Below, piece by piece: positions 58,611 to 64,000 of a stretch of 64,000 bases of DNA. How positions within the stretch are numbered: position 1 is the stretch's first letter; the number at the start of each line of letters is the position of its first letter. The stretch lies in the IMG/VR virus record IMGVR_UViG_3300021963_004854, positions 62,001-126,000 of that record. One strand, 5' to 3'. The notes below the pieces were generated by a model. That model was not told the DNA's origin. It saw only the letters and a program-made list of their open reading frames with translations, and did not search any database. The position numbers and the translations under genes were made by a program. This DNA is from a virus.

Positions 58611-58891
58611 TGACTTTATTTTATGAGAAAAACGGCCCAGACCAAGACTGGCGCTCTAGTGTGCGTGATACTCTGACTAAGGGAGTGGCGCATGTTGAAT
58701 TTGAAAAAAATGATGGTCAAATTCGGCATATGAAATGCACTCTTGATCCAACTGTTGTTCCGCCATACCAAGAACTTGGTAAGACTACGAAGATTCCTAG
58801 CGATGATGTTCAAGCCGTCTGGGATATTGAAAAGGCTGCATGGCGGTCATTTAGATTCGATAGAGTTCGAAATATTCGTTTTGAGGGTTGA
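58610..58891 (+). CDS. Small SH3-barrel protein (DUF2693/WYL_2-like)
   Basis: A 93-aa protein whose core VAHVEFEKNDGQIRHMKCTLDP and closing VWDIEKAAWRSFRFDRVRNIRFE match the pattern of the Sm-like SH3-barrel family DUF2693/WYL_2, common in phages. ATG 58610 is chosen over GTG 58607 for its distance from AGGAG. It may bind ligand or nucleic acid; function not known. Confidence 0.75.
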   Translation: MTLFYEKNGPDQDWRSSVRDTLTKGVAHVEFEKNDGQIRHMKCTLDPTVVPPYQELGKTTKIPSDDVQAVWDIEKAAWRSFRFDRVRNIRFEG

Positions 58892-58916
58892 CAAACGACT
58901 CGATATATCGTATAGT
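58888..58916 (+). promoter_or_regulatory. Sigma70-like promoter with palindromic spacer
   Basis: TTGACA-N17-TATAGT. The spacer ends in the perfect palindrome CGATATATCG (58901-58910) abutting the -10, a possible operator. Start near 58923, then AAGGAG and ATG 58941. Confidence 0.8.
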
Positions 58917-58940
58917 AAGATATATTGAGAAGGAGATATT

Positions 58941-60059
58941 ATGTATAAACTTAAGGTACCTATCGCCGAGTCGAAGTATGTTGGTGTTGAGCCTATCTGG
59001 GCTGATGGTTATGAACCAGAAGATTACCAGCGTGAATATGGCAACGCCCTCAATTGGTACAACTACATTGTAGACGCCAAAGACTGCCGTGCATTTCTAG
59101 TTGACTATTATAAGAGCGACAAAGAAAAGCTAAAGGCTCTGAGCCAGGTACCTGACAAGTTTATTCCTCGAACGTATGCAAATACCGCTCGTATTGCAAT
59201 GCGTGGCTTTCCTGTAACTGAGGTTCATATGAATCGCATTTGGGAAAAGGTCGAGGAAGTTGTGAATAAGCGTATCAAGTCCGACGAAGATGAACCTGAC
59301 ACCACTACACCTGTAGTCAAGGTCGTCAAGCCACCCAAACTAGCTTCCACATATATTCTTGCCCTCGTCAATGACGAAATCGAAAATCTTATCGAAGGTG
59401 AAGACCCGAAAACTATGGGTCAAATTCTAATGCCGTATAAGATGAGTGATAAGCAATATTCAGACTGCGCTGAAAAGTTGCAGCCTTTGCTGGCAGAATA
59501 TGCAGAAGTTCTAGAACTTCGTCGGACTGACCGCAAGACACTTACCGAAGAACAAATTGAATTCATGGACTCGTTCAAGTTCTCTGGTATCACAATCATT
59601 AAGAAGATTGTCCAGCTTATCGAAGGTTATGTCAACGACCTCAAGAAGTCTTACATTAGCAAGCAGGTTGCTAAGGTTCGTAAGAAGAAGCCTAAAGATA
59701 AGACAAAGCTGGTAAGAGGTATCAAATTCCTTGCCGAAGATGAAAAGTTCGGTAAGAGTATCGACCCAGTTAACCTTCTAAATTGTAGTGAAGTATGGAC
59801 CTTCGATACTAAGACGCGGAAACTGTCTAAGTATTACAGTCCTGTTGGTGGTGGCATCACAGTGAAGGGTGCGGCACTCGTTGGCTATGAAGAAACAATG
59901 TCTAGTTGTAAATTGCTTCGAAAGCCCGAAGAACAGATTCCTGCATTTTCTGCTACTGCTAAAAAAGACTTGACAAAATGGTATTCTTCTGTTAAAAGTA
60001 AGAATGCGAATGTGCGACCGCGGCTTACCGCGACGACTCTGATTTTGAAAGTATTTTAA
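58941..60059 (+). CDS. Conserved phage protein of unknown function
   Basis: A 372-aa protein. Its C-terminal third (EVWTFDTKTRKLSKYYSP...GITVKGAALVGYEETMSSCKLLRKPEEQI) is a pattern seen in hypothetical proteins of T4-like marine phages; the N-terminal half is mixed and charged, with a basic middle (KQVAKVRKKKPKDKTK) suggestive of nucleic-acid binding. It has its own early promoter and a strong ribosome site. The stop overlaps the next ATG. Not assigned. Confidence 0.7.
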   Translation: MYKLKVPIAESKYVGVEPIWADGYEPEDYQREYGNALNWYNYIVDAKDCRAFLVDYYKSDKEKLKALSQVPDKFIPRTYANTARIAMRGFPVTEVHMNRIWEKVEEVVNKRIKSDEDEPDTTTPVVKVVKPPKLASTYILALVNDEIENLIEGEDPKTMGQILMPYKMSDKQYSDCAEKLQPLLAEYAEVLELRRTDRKTLTEEQIEFMDSFKFSGITIIKKIVQLIEGYVNDLKKSYISKQVAKVRKKKPKDKTKLVRGIKFLAEDEKFGKSIDPVNLLNCSEVWTFDTKTRKLSKYYSPVGGGITVKGAALVGYEETMSSCKLLRKPEEQIPAFSATAKKDLTKWYSSVKSKNANVRPRLTATTLILKVF

Positions 60060-60382
60060 TGGCAGATAATGACAATGTAACATATCTTAGAATGCAACCT
60101 AAGAACCCTGATAACGAATCATACTCTTATTTTCTAGAGGGTGCAGCGCAACATGCTGCATATCAGGATGCGGAAGCTATGGCTGCCGCGTGTATAAATG
60201 GCATCTTAGCGGTCATCAATAAGAAGGTCGGTGGGATTAAAAACGATAATATTCATCGGGACGCGGCCGTGGTTGCTGTTCTCATTCAAGGTATGTTTAT
60301 GCGTCAAGTTGACGTTCATTGCCCAGAAATAAACCTTCTAGATGATATCAGTGAAATTTTGAGTGGGAAGGAACACAGCTAA
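60059..60382 (+). CDS. Hypothetical 107-aa protein
   Basis: A mostly helical protein with an Ala-rich central helix (GAAQHAAYQDAEAMAAACINGILAVI) and an acidic end. The start lies in the preceding stop (TAATG) and the end joins the RNase H ATG in the same way, so it is co-translated between these two. No family recognised. Confidence 0.6.
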   Translation: MADNDNVTYLRMQPKNPDNESYSYFLEGAAQHAAYQDAEAMAAACINGILAVINKKVGGIKNDNIHRDAAVVAVLIQGMFMRQVDVHCPEINLLDDISEILSGKEHS

Positions 60383-61263
60383 TGATAGTGGTAGACTTTA
60401 ACCAAGTTGCAATTAGTAACATGATGGCTGAACTTGGTGGTCGTCGCGATGTGGAGGTCAATCTTCCTCTCATTCGTCATATGATTATCAATTCAATTCG
60501 TTCATATAAGCGTAAGTTCGGTGCAGAATTTGGCGATATCATCATTGCATGTGATAATCGAAACTACTGGCGCCGCCAGTTCTTCCCTAACTACAAGGCT
60601 AATCGTAAGAAAAGCCGCGCAGACAGTGGCTTTGACTGGAATTCAATCTTCGAAGCCCTGCATCAGGTCCGTGCCGAGTTGCAAGAGCATTTTCCATATC
60701 CTGTGATTGATGTTGATGGCGCAGAAGCAGATGATGTAATCGCCGCGCTTGCAGAATATAGTCAGACTTCGAATGTTGATGGCCTTATTCCTAGTGCAGA
60801 GCCTTTCCTCGTTCTCTCTGGCGACCATGACTTCAATCAGTTGCAGAAGTGGTCCAACGTAAAGCAGTATGCACCAGTGCAGAAGAAGTTTGTTAAGCTG
60901 ACTGATAAGCCAGAAGTTGTTCTGATGGAACACATTATCACCGGCGATAAGGGCGATGGTGTTCCTAACATCCTGTCAGATGATGATACGTTTGTCACTG
61001 GTTCACGCCAGCGTCCCATGAAGAAGGATAAGGTTGCAGAGTGGAAGCACCAGAAGCCAGAAGACTTCATCACCAGTGATGAAATGTGGCGTAACTTCCA
61101 ACGCAATCGTGAACTGGTTGACTTGTCGCGCATTCCCCAAGATATCAAGGATGCAGTTATTGATAGTTACGAGAAGCAAAAGGGTGGTGACCGCAGTGGT
61201 CTCCTGAATTACTTCATTGCGAATCGTATGAAGCAGATGATTGAGTTGATCGATGAATTTTAA
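60382..61263 (+). CDS. rnh: RNase H / 5'-3' exonuclease (T4 Rnh type)
   Basis: FEN-1-family nuclease that removes RNA primers from lagging strands. Metal-binding positions are Asp4 (VVDFNQV), IIIACDNRNYWRR near 53, VDGAEADDVIAALAEY near 112 (three acids), LSGDHDFNQL near 146 and GDKGDGVPNI near 190. Its 293 aa match T4 RNase H (305). It overlaps the cytidylyltransferase gene by 11 bases. Confidence 0.94.
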   Translation: MIVVDFNQVAISNMMAELGGRRDVEVNLPLIRHMIINSIRSYKRKFGAEFGDIIIACDNRNYWRRQFFPNYKANRKKSRADSGFDWNSIFEALHQVRAELQEHFPYPVIDVDGAEADDVIAALAEYSQTSNVDGLIPSAEPFLVLSGDHDFNQLQKWSNVKQYAPVQKKFVKLTDKPEVVLMEHIITGDKGDGVPNILSDDDTFVTGSRQRPMKKDKVAEWKHQKPEDFITSDEMWRNFQRNRELVDLSRIPQDIKDAVIDSYEKQKGGDRSGLLNYFIANRMKQMIELIDEF

Positions 61264-61693
61264 TAGTTCCACTGAAAGAGTAGGCATTACAGCCAGTTGC
61301 TTTGACCTGTTCCACGCGGGTCATGTTCTTATGCTACAGGAAGCTAAAGAACAGTGCGACCGATTGGTAGTAGCATTACAGACTGACCCAACGATTGACC
61401 GACCAGAGAAGAACAAGCCCGTTCAATCTCTGGTAGAACGGTATATTCAGTTGCAAGCATGTAAGTATGTGGACGAAATCATTCCATACACGACAGAAGA
61501 AGACTTGCTAAATATACTACAATGTTATGACTGGGATGTTCGCATTATTGGCGAAGATTATTACAATAAGCGATTTACTGGTGACGAACTAGGAATCGAA
61601 GTTTATTACAATAGTCGCAGGCATAGCTTTAGCACTACTGAATTGAGAAGGAGAATTGGCGATGGCAACAAGATTACCACCAAAGAAGTTTAA
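61253..61693 (+). CDS. TagD/RfaE-like cytidylyltransferase
   Basis: A 146-aa nucleotidyltransferase of the HxGH superfamily: FDLFHAGHVLML with His21 and His24, WDVRIIGEDYY in the middle and FSTTELRRRI near residue 130 (equivalent of the RTxGISTT signature). The closest functional analogues are glycerol-3-phosphate cytidylyltransferase and the RfaE adenylyltransferase, so it may make a CDP- or ADP-activated sugar alcohol. Second HxGH protein in the genome beside that at 36411, but without capsid-targeting tails. Confidence 0.85.
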   Translation: MNFNSSTERVGITASCFDLFHAGHVLMLQEAKEQCDRLVVALQTDPTIDRPEKNKPVQSLVERYIQLQACKYVDEIIPYTTEEDLLNILQCYDWDVRIIGEDYYNKRFTGDELGIEVYYNSRRHSFSTTELRRRIGDGNKITTKEV

Positions 61694-62174
61694 ACAAATT
61701 GATCAGGCTCTAGATTGGGCGACCGAAGTCAAGGACATTGATGAACTACGGGAACGAGTTCGTGCAATCTCCACTGGTAACTCCGTTCTTATGCGTTTCT
61801 TGGCATGGGGCGTAGGCTACGAACAGGGACCTCACAAACTACCAGAGGGTAGAACACCGACTAAGAACGAAGAACTACCTGTTGATATGGGTGATACTAA
61901 TATCACGCAAGAGTTCCGTAGACTTCTAACTCTACTACCGGGTGGCAGTGCAGACCGAGTTCCTCAGTGGCGCCGCGAAGAAATCTGGATGCAGATTTGT
62001 CAGGGTGTTCACCAGAACGAAGCTAAATTGCTGGATTCTGTAAAAGACCAGAAAATACTCGATTTGTATCCTTCTTTGGCAGATGTTCTTGAAACTTTTC
62101 TTGTTGGTTGGAAAAAGCCCGAGGTTAAGAAGAAGAAGGTGTCAAAAAAGCCCGCGAGTATCTCCGAGGAATAA
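61662..62174 (+). CDS. Conserved T4-like protein (DUF6433-like)
   Basis: A 170-aa protein with the pattern SVLMRFLAWGVGYEQGPHKLPEG...PVDMGDTN and RREEIWMQICQGVHQNEAKLLDSVKDQ, which I recall from the DUF6433 family of T4-like cyanophages. It ends in a Lys-rich tail (KKKKVSKKPAS). ATG 61662 has AAGGAG 8 bases upstream. Function unknown. Confidence 0.75.
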   Translation: MATRLPPKKFKQIDQALDWATEVKDIDELRERVRAISTGNSVLMRFLAWGVGYEQGPHKLPEGRTPTKNEELPVDMGDTNITQEFRRLLTLLPGGSADRVPQWRREEIWMQICQGVHQNEAKLLDSVKDQKILDLYPSLADVLETFLVGWKKPEVKKKKVSKKPASISEE

Positions 62175-62189
62175 TTAAATTATTCGTAA

Positions 62190-62269
62190 GAGAACAGAAG
62201 ATACCCATAAAATGGGGTGTTAAGCGACCTTGGGGTCTGTAATTAAAACACTAATAAATAACTGTTCTC
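62190..62269 (+). promoter_or_regulatory. Possible structured leader (three-way junction) before speD-like gene
   Basis: An 8-bp perfect helix GAGAACAG (62190-62197) with CTGTTCTC (62262-62269) encloses a CCCAT-AAA-ATGGG hairpin (62204-62216) and a GTGTT/AACAC helix (62217-62221 with 62247-62251) capped by GACC-TTGG-GGTC (62226-62237). It ends 24 bases before the ATG at 62294. Confidence 0.45.
62253..62260 (+). promoter_or_regulatory. Late-like box AATAAATA
   Basis: One mismatch from the late consensus, located between helices of the possible structured leader; start would be near 62266. Late transcripts would lack the 5' half of that structure. Confidence 0.4.
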
Positions 62270-62293
62270 GAACTTTCAAACGGAGATACTTTG

Positions 62294-62698
62294 ATGGGCG
62301 CAATTCTGGAACATAAGCATCTAATCATTCGTGCAGAACTTAAAAATCCGCCTAAGTGCGCGGAAGCAATTCAAGACTGGATGAAAATCTTGGTCGATAA
62401 AATTGGAATGAAGATACTTATGGGCCCATATGCGATTTACTCGGATATGGTAGGCAATCAAGGGTTGACAGCGGTTACAATTATTGAAACCAGCCATATT
62501 GCTATGCATGTATGGGATGAAGTTGACCCTGCATTGATGCAGCTGGACGTTTACACTTGCTCTACTCTGAATATTGATGATGTATTTCTGGCACTTAGCG
62601 ATTTTGCACCTGTTAATGTTCAATTCAAATATATTGATCGGGAACATGACTTGACATTGCTAGATAAAGGTGTTATAAGTGAGATACTTCCTCTTTAA
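62294..62698 (+). CDS. speD: S-adenosylmethionine decarboxylase-like protein (SpeD)
   Basis: A 134-aa protein of the bacterial AdoMetDC family, which makes decarboxylated AdoMet for spermidine. The self-processing Ser67 lies in IETSH (usual ESH), the proton donor His72 in AMHVWDE and the catalytic Cys89 in DVYTCST. These match the family order Ser-His-Cys. ATG 62294 has GGAG 8 bases upstream. No spermidine synthase was seen in the window; host or off-window enzymes would complete the pathway. Confidence 0.8.
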   Translation: MGAILEHKHLIIRAELKNPPKCAEAIQDWMKILVDKIGMKILMGPYAIYSDMVGNQGLTAVTIIETSHIAMHVWDEVDPALMQLDVYTCSTLNIDDVFLALSDFAPVNVQFKYIDREHDLTLLDKGVISEILPL

Positions 62699-63185
62699 AC
62701 ACAAGAACGAAATCTGGTTAGTCAAAAATCCTGAACAAGTTCCAAAGCCTAGAGAGTTATTGCTTCAAAACTCTAATATTGAATATATAAGAGATAAAGC
62801 AAATTCTTTAGGAAAAGGCTTGACATTTCGTGATAAAGTTAGTAGAAAGAAGATACCGGCTTTAACGACAGAACATAAAGCAAAAATTGCTCTAGCGTTA
62901 AGTGGTAGCAACAACCCCAACTGGGGTGGCTTGAAAGAAGAAACCAAAGCCAAAATTCGTCGCAAGATGCGAGGAACAAGGCGCAATGAAAACAATCCTA
63001 TGTATGGCAGACGCCAATCATGGGAAACTCGCAATCTCATAGCGATGAAGGCGAGACATAGAAGACGAAAGTGGTGTGTCGACCCAAGCGGTAAAACGCA
63101 TTTGGTAGACCCACTTACTTTCATACTACCTTCTGGCTGGATGTGGGGAAGATTTTACGACCCATATCGACCAGAAGATTTTTAA
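62679..63185 (+). CDS. NUMOD3-containing protein lacking a nuclease domain
   Basis: A 168-aa very basic protein. Residues about 70-112 hold two NUMOD3-type motifs (SGSNNPNWGG..KEETKAKIRRKMRG and NNPMYGRR), DNA-binding elements of homing endonucleases; the N-terminal 60 residues are not a recognisable GIY-YIG or HNH domain. Starts at GTG 62679, overlapping speD by 20 bases. It may be an eroded homing endonuclease or a DNA-binding protein derived from one. The AT-rich, high-basic composition differs from its neighbours. Confidence 0.7.
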   Translation: MRYFLFKHKNEIWLVKNPEQVPKPRELLLQNSNIEYIRDKANSLGKGLTFRDKVSRKKIPALTTEHKAKIALALSGSNNPNWGGLKEETKAKIRRKMRGTRRNENNPMYGRRQSWETRNLIAMKARHRRRKWCVDPSGKTHLVDPLTFILPSGWMWGRFYDPYRPEDF

Positions 63186-63193
63186 AAAAACTG

Positions 63194-63222
63194 TTGATAA
63201 ATGTCAAAAACTGTTATATATA
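63194..63222 (+). promoter_or_regulatory. Promoter of the Ser-Leu-Gln tRNA cluster
   Basis: TTGATA-N17-TATATA in the 73-base gap before tRNA-Ser, start near 63230. A second -10-like TATAGT overlaps at 63219. Confidence 0.6.
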
Positions 63223-63258
63223 GTATTCTGTTCTTTGACATTGTTAGAAGTTTTTATT

Positions 63259-63346
63259 GGAAGCGTGGGTGAGTGGTTGAAACCTACAGTCTTGAAAACT
63301 GTCGTACCGCAAGGTACCGTGGGTTCGAATCCCACCGCTTCCTCCA
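63259..63346 (+). tRNA. tRNA-Ser (anticodon TGA)
   Basis: An 88-base class II tRNA: acceptor GGAAGCG/CGCTTCC, anticodon stem ACAGT/ACTGT with loop CTTGAAA, extra arm around GTACC-GCAA-GGTAC, T arm GTGGG-TTCGAAT-CCCAC, encoded CCA. Confidence 0.96.
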
Positions 63347-63350
63347 GTTT

Positions 63351-63426
63351 GGGGATGTAGTCCAATGGCAGAGACAGAGGACTTAAAATCCTTCCAGTGT
63401 GGGTTCGAGTCCCACCATCCCTACCA
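63351..63426 (+). tRNA. tRNA with anticodon TAA (Leu) lacking a long variable arm
   Basis: A 76-base cloverleaf: acceptor GGGGATG/CATCCCT (one G-U), D stem GTC/GAC, anticodon stem GAGGA/TCCTT with loop CTTAAAA, 5-base variable loop, T arm GTGGG-TTCGAGT-CCCAC, discriminator A, encoded CCA. The anticodon reads UUA, but bacterial tRNA-Leu normally has a class II extra arm, so charging identity is unproven. Confidence 0.9.
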
Positions 63427-63427
63427 A

Positions 63428-63503
63428 TGCCCCTTGGTGTAATTGGCAACACGTCGGATTTTGATTCCGAAAAGTCCAGGTTCGAGCCCTGGAGGGGCAT
63501 CCA
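63428..63503 (+). tRNA. tRNA-Gln (anticodon TTG)
   Basis: A 76-base cloverleaf: acceptor TGCCCCT/AGGGGCA, anticodon stem TCGGA/TCCGA with loop TTTTGAT, T arm CCAGG-TTCGAGC-CCTGG, encoded CCA. Starts two bases after the previous tRNA, so the three form one transcript. Confidence 0.95.
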
Positions 63504-63522
63504 TTCTTAGAAAGGTTATATA

Positions 63523-63759
63523 ATGAGTGATGTTGTAGCAGTAGACCAACTTCGTCTGTTTATTGAACGTATTGAAAACATCGAAGTGGAAATTGATGCG
63601 AAGAAGACTGACCGCAAGGAAGTCTATTCAGAATTGAAGGGTGAAGGCTTTGATGCCAAGGCAGTTCGTGCTATTGTGCGCCTCCGTAAGAAGGAAGCAC
63701 ATATCCGTCAAGAAGAAGATATGATTCTTGATACATATCGAAATGCAATTGGCGTTTAA
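63523..63759 (+). CDS. GapR-like nucleoid-associated protein (DUF2312)
   Basis: A 78-aa coiled-coil protein matching the alphaproteobacterial GapR/DUF2312 family along its full length: QLRLFIERIENIEVEIDAKK, then DRKEVYSELKGEGFDAKAVRAIVRLRKKEA and RQEEDMILDTYRNAIG. GapR of Caulobacter binds overtwisted AT-rich DNA and stimulates type II topoisomerases ahead of forks. The phage copy has the complete basic KAVRAIVRLRKK helix. It follows the tRNA cluster by 19 bases with an AAAGG ribosome site, and ends 1 base from the converging queC gene. Confidence 0.9.
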   Translation: MSDVVAVDQLRLFIERIENIEVEIDAKKTDRKEVYSELKGEGFDAKAVRAIVRLRKKEAHIRQEEDMILDTYRNAIGV

Positions 63760-64000
63760 TTAAAAAGTTCCGGGGTCTATCAACCCAACTTCTTTAAATG
63801 CCCATGCTCTTTCGTTGCATTGCCAACAAGAGCCACAACGTTCTCCTGTAGTTTCAGTGCAACTATGAGAGAGTTTAGATATATCTTCTAAAATTCCCGC
63901 CTGATGTGCTAACTTGACTGTTTCGCTTTTATCTATTTTTGCAAATGGAAAATGCCAGCCAGTATAGTTCGCATCAGGCGGAATTCTTACTGGCTCTGTT
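63760..64000 (-). CDS. queC: 7-cyano-7-deazaguanine synthase QueC (C-terminal part)
   Basis: The only minus-strand gene visible, running in from the right edge and ending at 63760. The 79 visible residues contain HFPFAKIDKSETVKLA and a zinc-site pattern with Cys in HSCTETTGERCGSCWQCNERAWAF (C-x8-C-x2-C-x2-C), followed by EVGLIDPGTF. These are the C-terminal signatures of QueC, which makes preQ0 from 7-carboxy-7-deazaguanine. In phages preQ0 supports deazaguanine modification of DNA or queuosine tRNA modification. Confidence 0.88.
   Translation of the reverse strand, partial: TEPVRIPPDANYTGWHFPFAKIDKSETVKLAHQAGILEDISKLSHSCTETTGERCGSCWQCNERAWAFKEVGLIDPGTF

Noticed and set aside
62651-62679. 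TTGACA-N17-TATAAG inside the speD-like gene
   Set aside because: Good hexamers, but the predicted start lies after the GTG of the only downstream gene, so it could not express the full protein. Probably a chance match.
63235-63240. Second TTGACA before tRNA-Ser
   Set aside because: No -10 element at a usable distance before the tRNA.
1-64000. CRISPR arrays, insertion sequences or integrase/attachment sites
   Set aside because: No direct-repeat arrays, terminal inverted repeats with a transposase, or integrase gene were seen; the genome type is strictly lytic.

Overview
The window is a contiguous piece of a strictly lytic T4-superfamily myovirus genome. Virtually every gene reads on the + strand, genes are packed with ATGA/TAATG overlaps, and three T4 hallmark clusters are present: the head/tail block (gp17, gp18, gp19, gp20, core proteins, gp21, gp22, gp23), the recombination/late-transcription block (gp3-like, UvsY, UvsW, gp55, gp47, gp46) and the replisome block (gp45, gp44, gp62, RegA, gp43, UvsX, gp41, with primase and RNase H further on). 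Late promoters of T4 type (TATAAATA) precede head, tail and internal-protein genes. Several features point to an alphaproteobacterial host: a GapR/DUF2312 protein, similarity in gene order to cyanophage and rhizobial T4-like phages, and possible leaderless early genes. The host assignment is inference.

Layout. 1-9.9 kb: terminase, sheath, tube, portal, prohead core/protease/scaffold and major capsid. 10-13.6 kb: gp3-like tail terminator, UvsY, UvsW, a small Sm-like protein and the late sigma factor gp55. 13.6-19.5 kb: DexA-like exonuclease and gp47/gp46, followed by an AT-rich pair (sulfotransferase, peptide deformylase) and a ClpP-like protease. 19.5-24.1 kb: four transcription units led by near-identical early promoters, encoding a HAD phosphatase, a secreted protein, an HExxH+VWA protein and a CobS/MoxR-like AAA+ ATPase. 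24-34.8 kb: replisome, with peroxiredoxin, Hsp20 and a secreted Staphylococcal-nuclease-like protein set among the core genes, then tRNA-Arg(TCT).

34.9-49.7 kb is a late region: a nucleotidyltransferase/ligase-like protein and an NMNAT-like protein carrying capsid-targeting-like tails, virion proteins, a holin/Rz/Rz1 set, a mosaic 869-aa basic protein that looks like a cleavable internal head polyprotein, a Dps-like protein, tail/fibre proteins and a two-domain endolysin. 49.7-64 kb: primase, ThyX, epimerase, MazG-like, NrdA, glycosyltransferase, glutaredoxin, NrdB, small proteins, RNase H, a TagD-like cytidylyltransferase, a SpeD-like protein behind a possible structured leader, a NUMOD3 protein, tRNA-Ser/Leu/Gln, GapR and, on the opposite strand at the right edge, the C-terminus of QueC.

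How it fits together: sigma70-like promoters (TTGACA/T-N17-TATAGT) drive early and middle takeover and replication genes. RegA and an inverted repeat over the gp43 ribosome binding site suggest translational control of replication proteins. gp55 with the clamp gp45 then drives late genes from TATAAATA boxes. Prohead protease gp21 probably matures the capsid and several internal proteins. No gene-free stretch longer than about 135 bases was seen, and no insertion sequence, CRISPR array or integrase.
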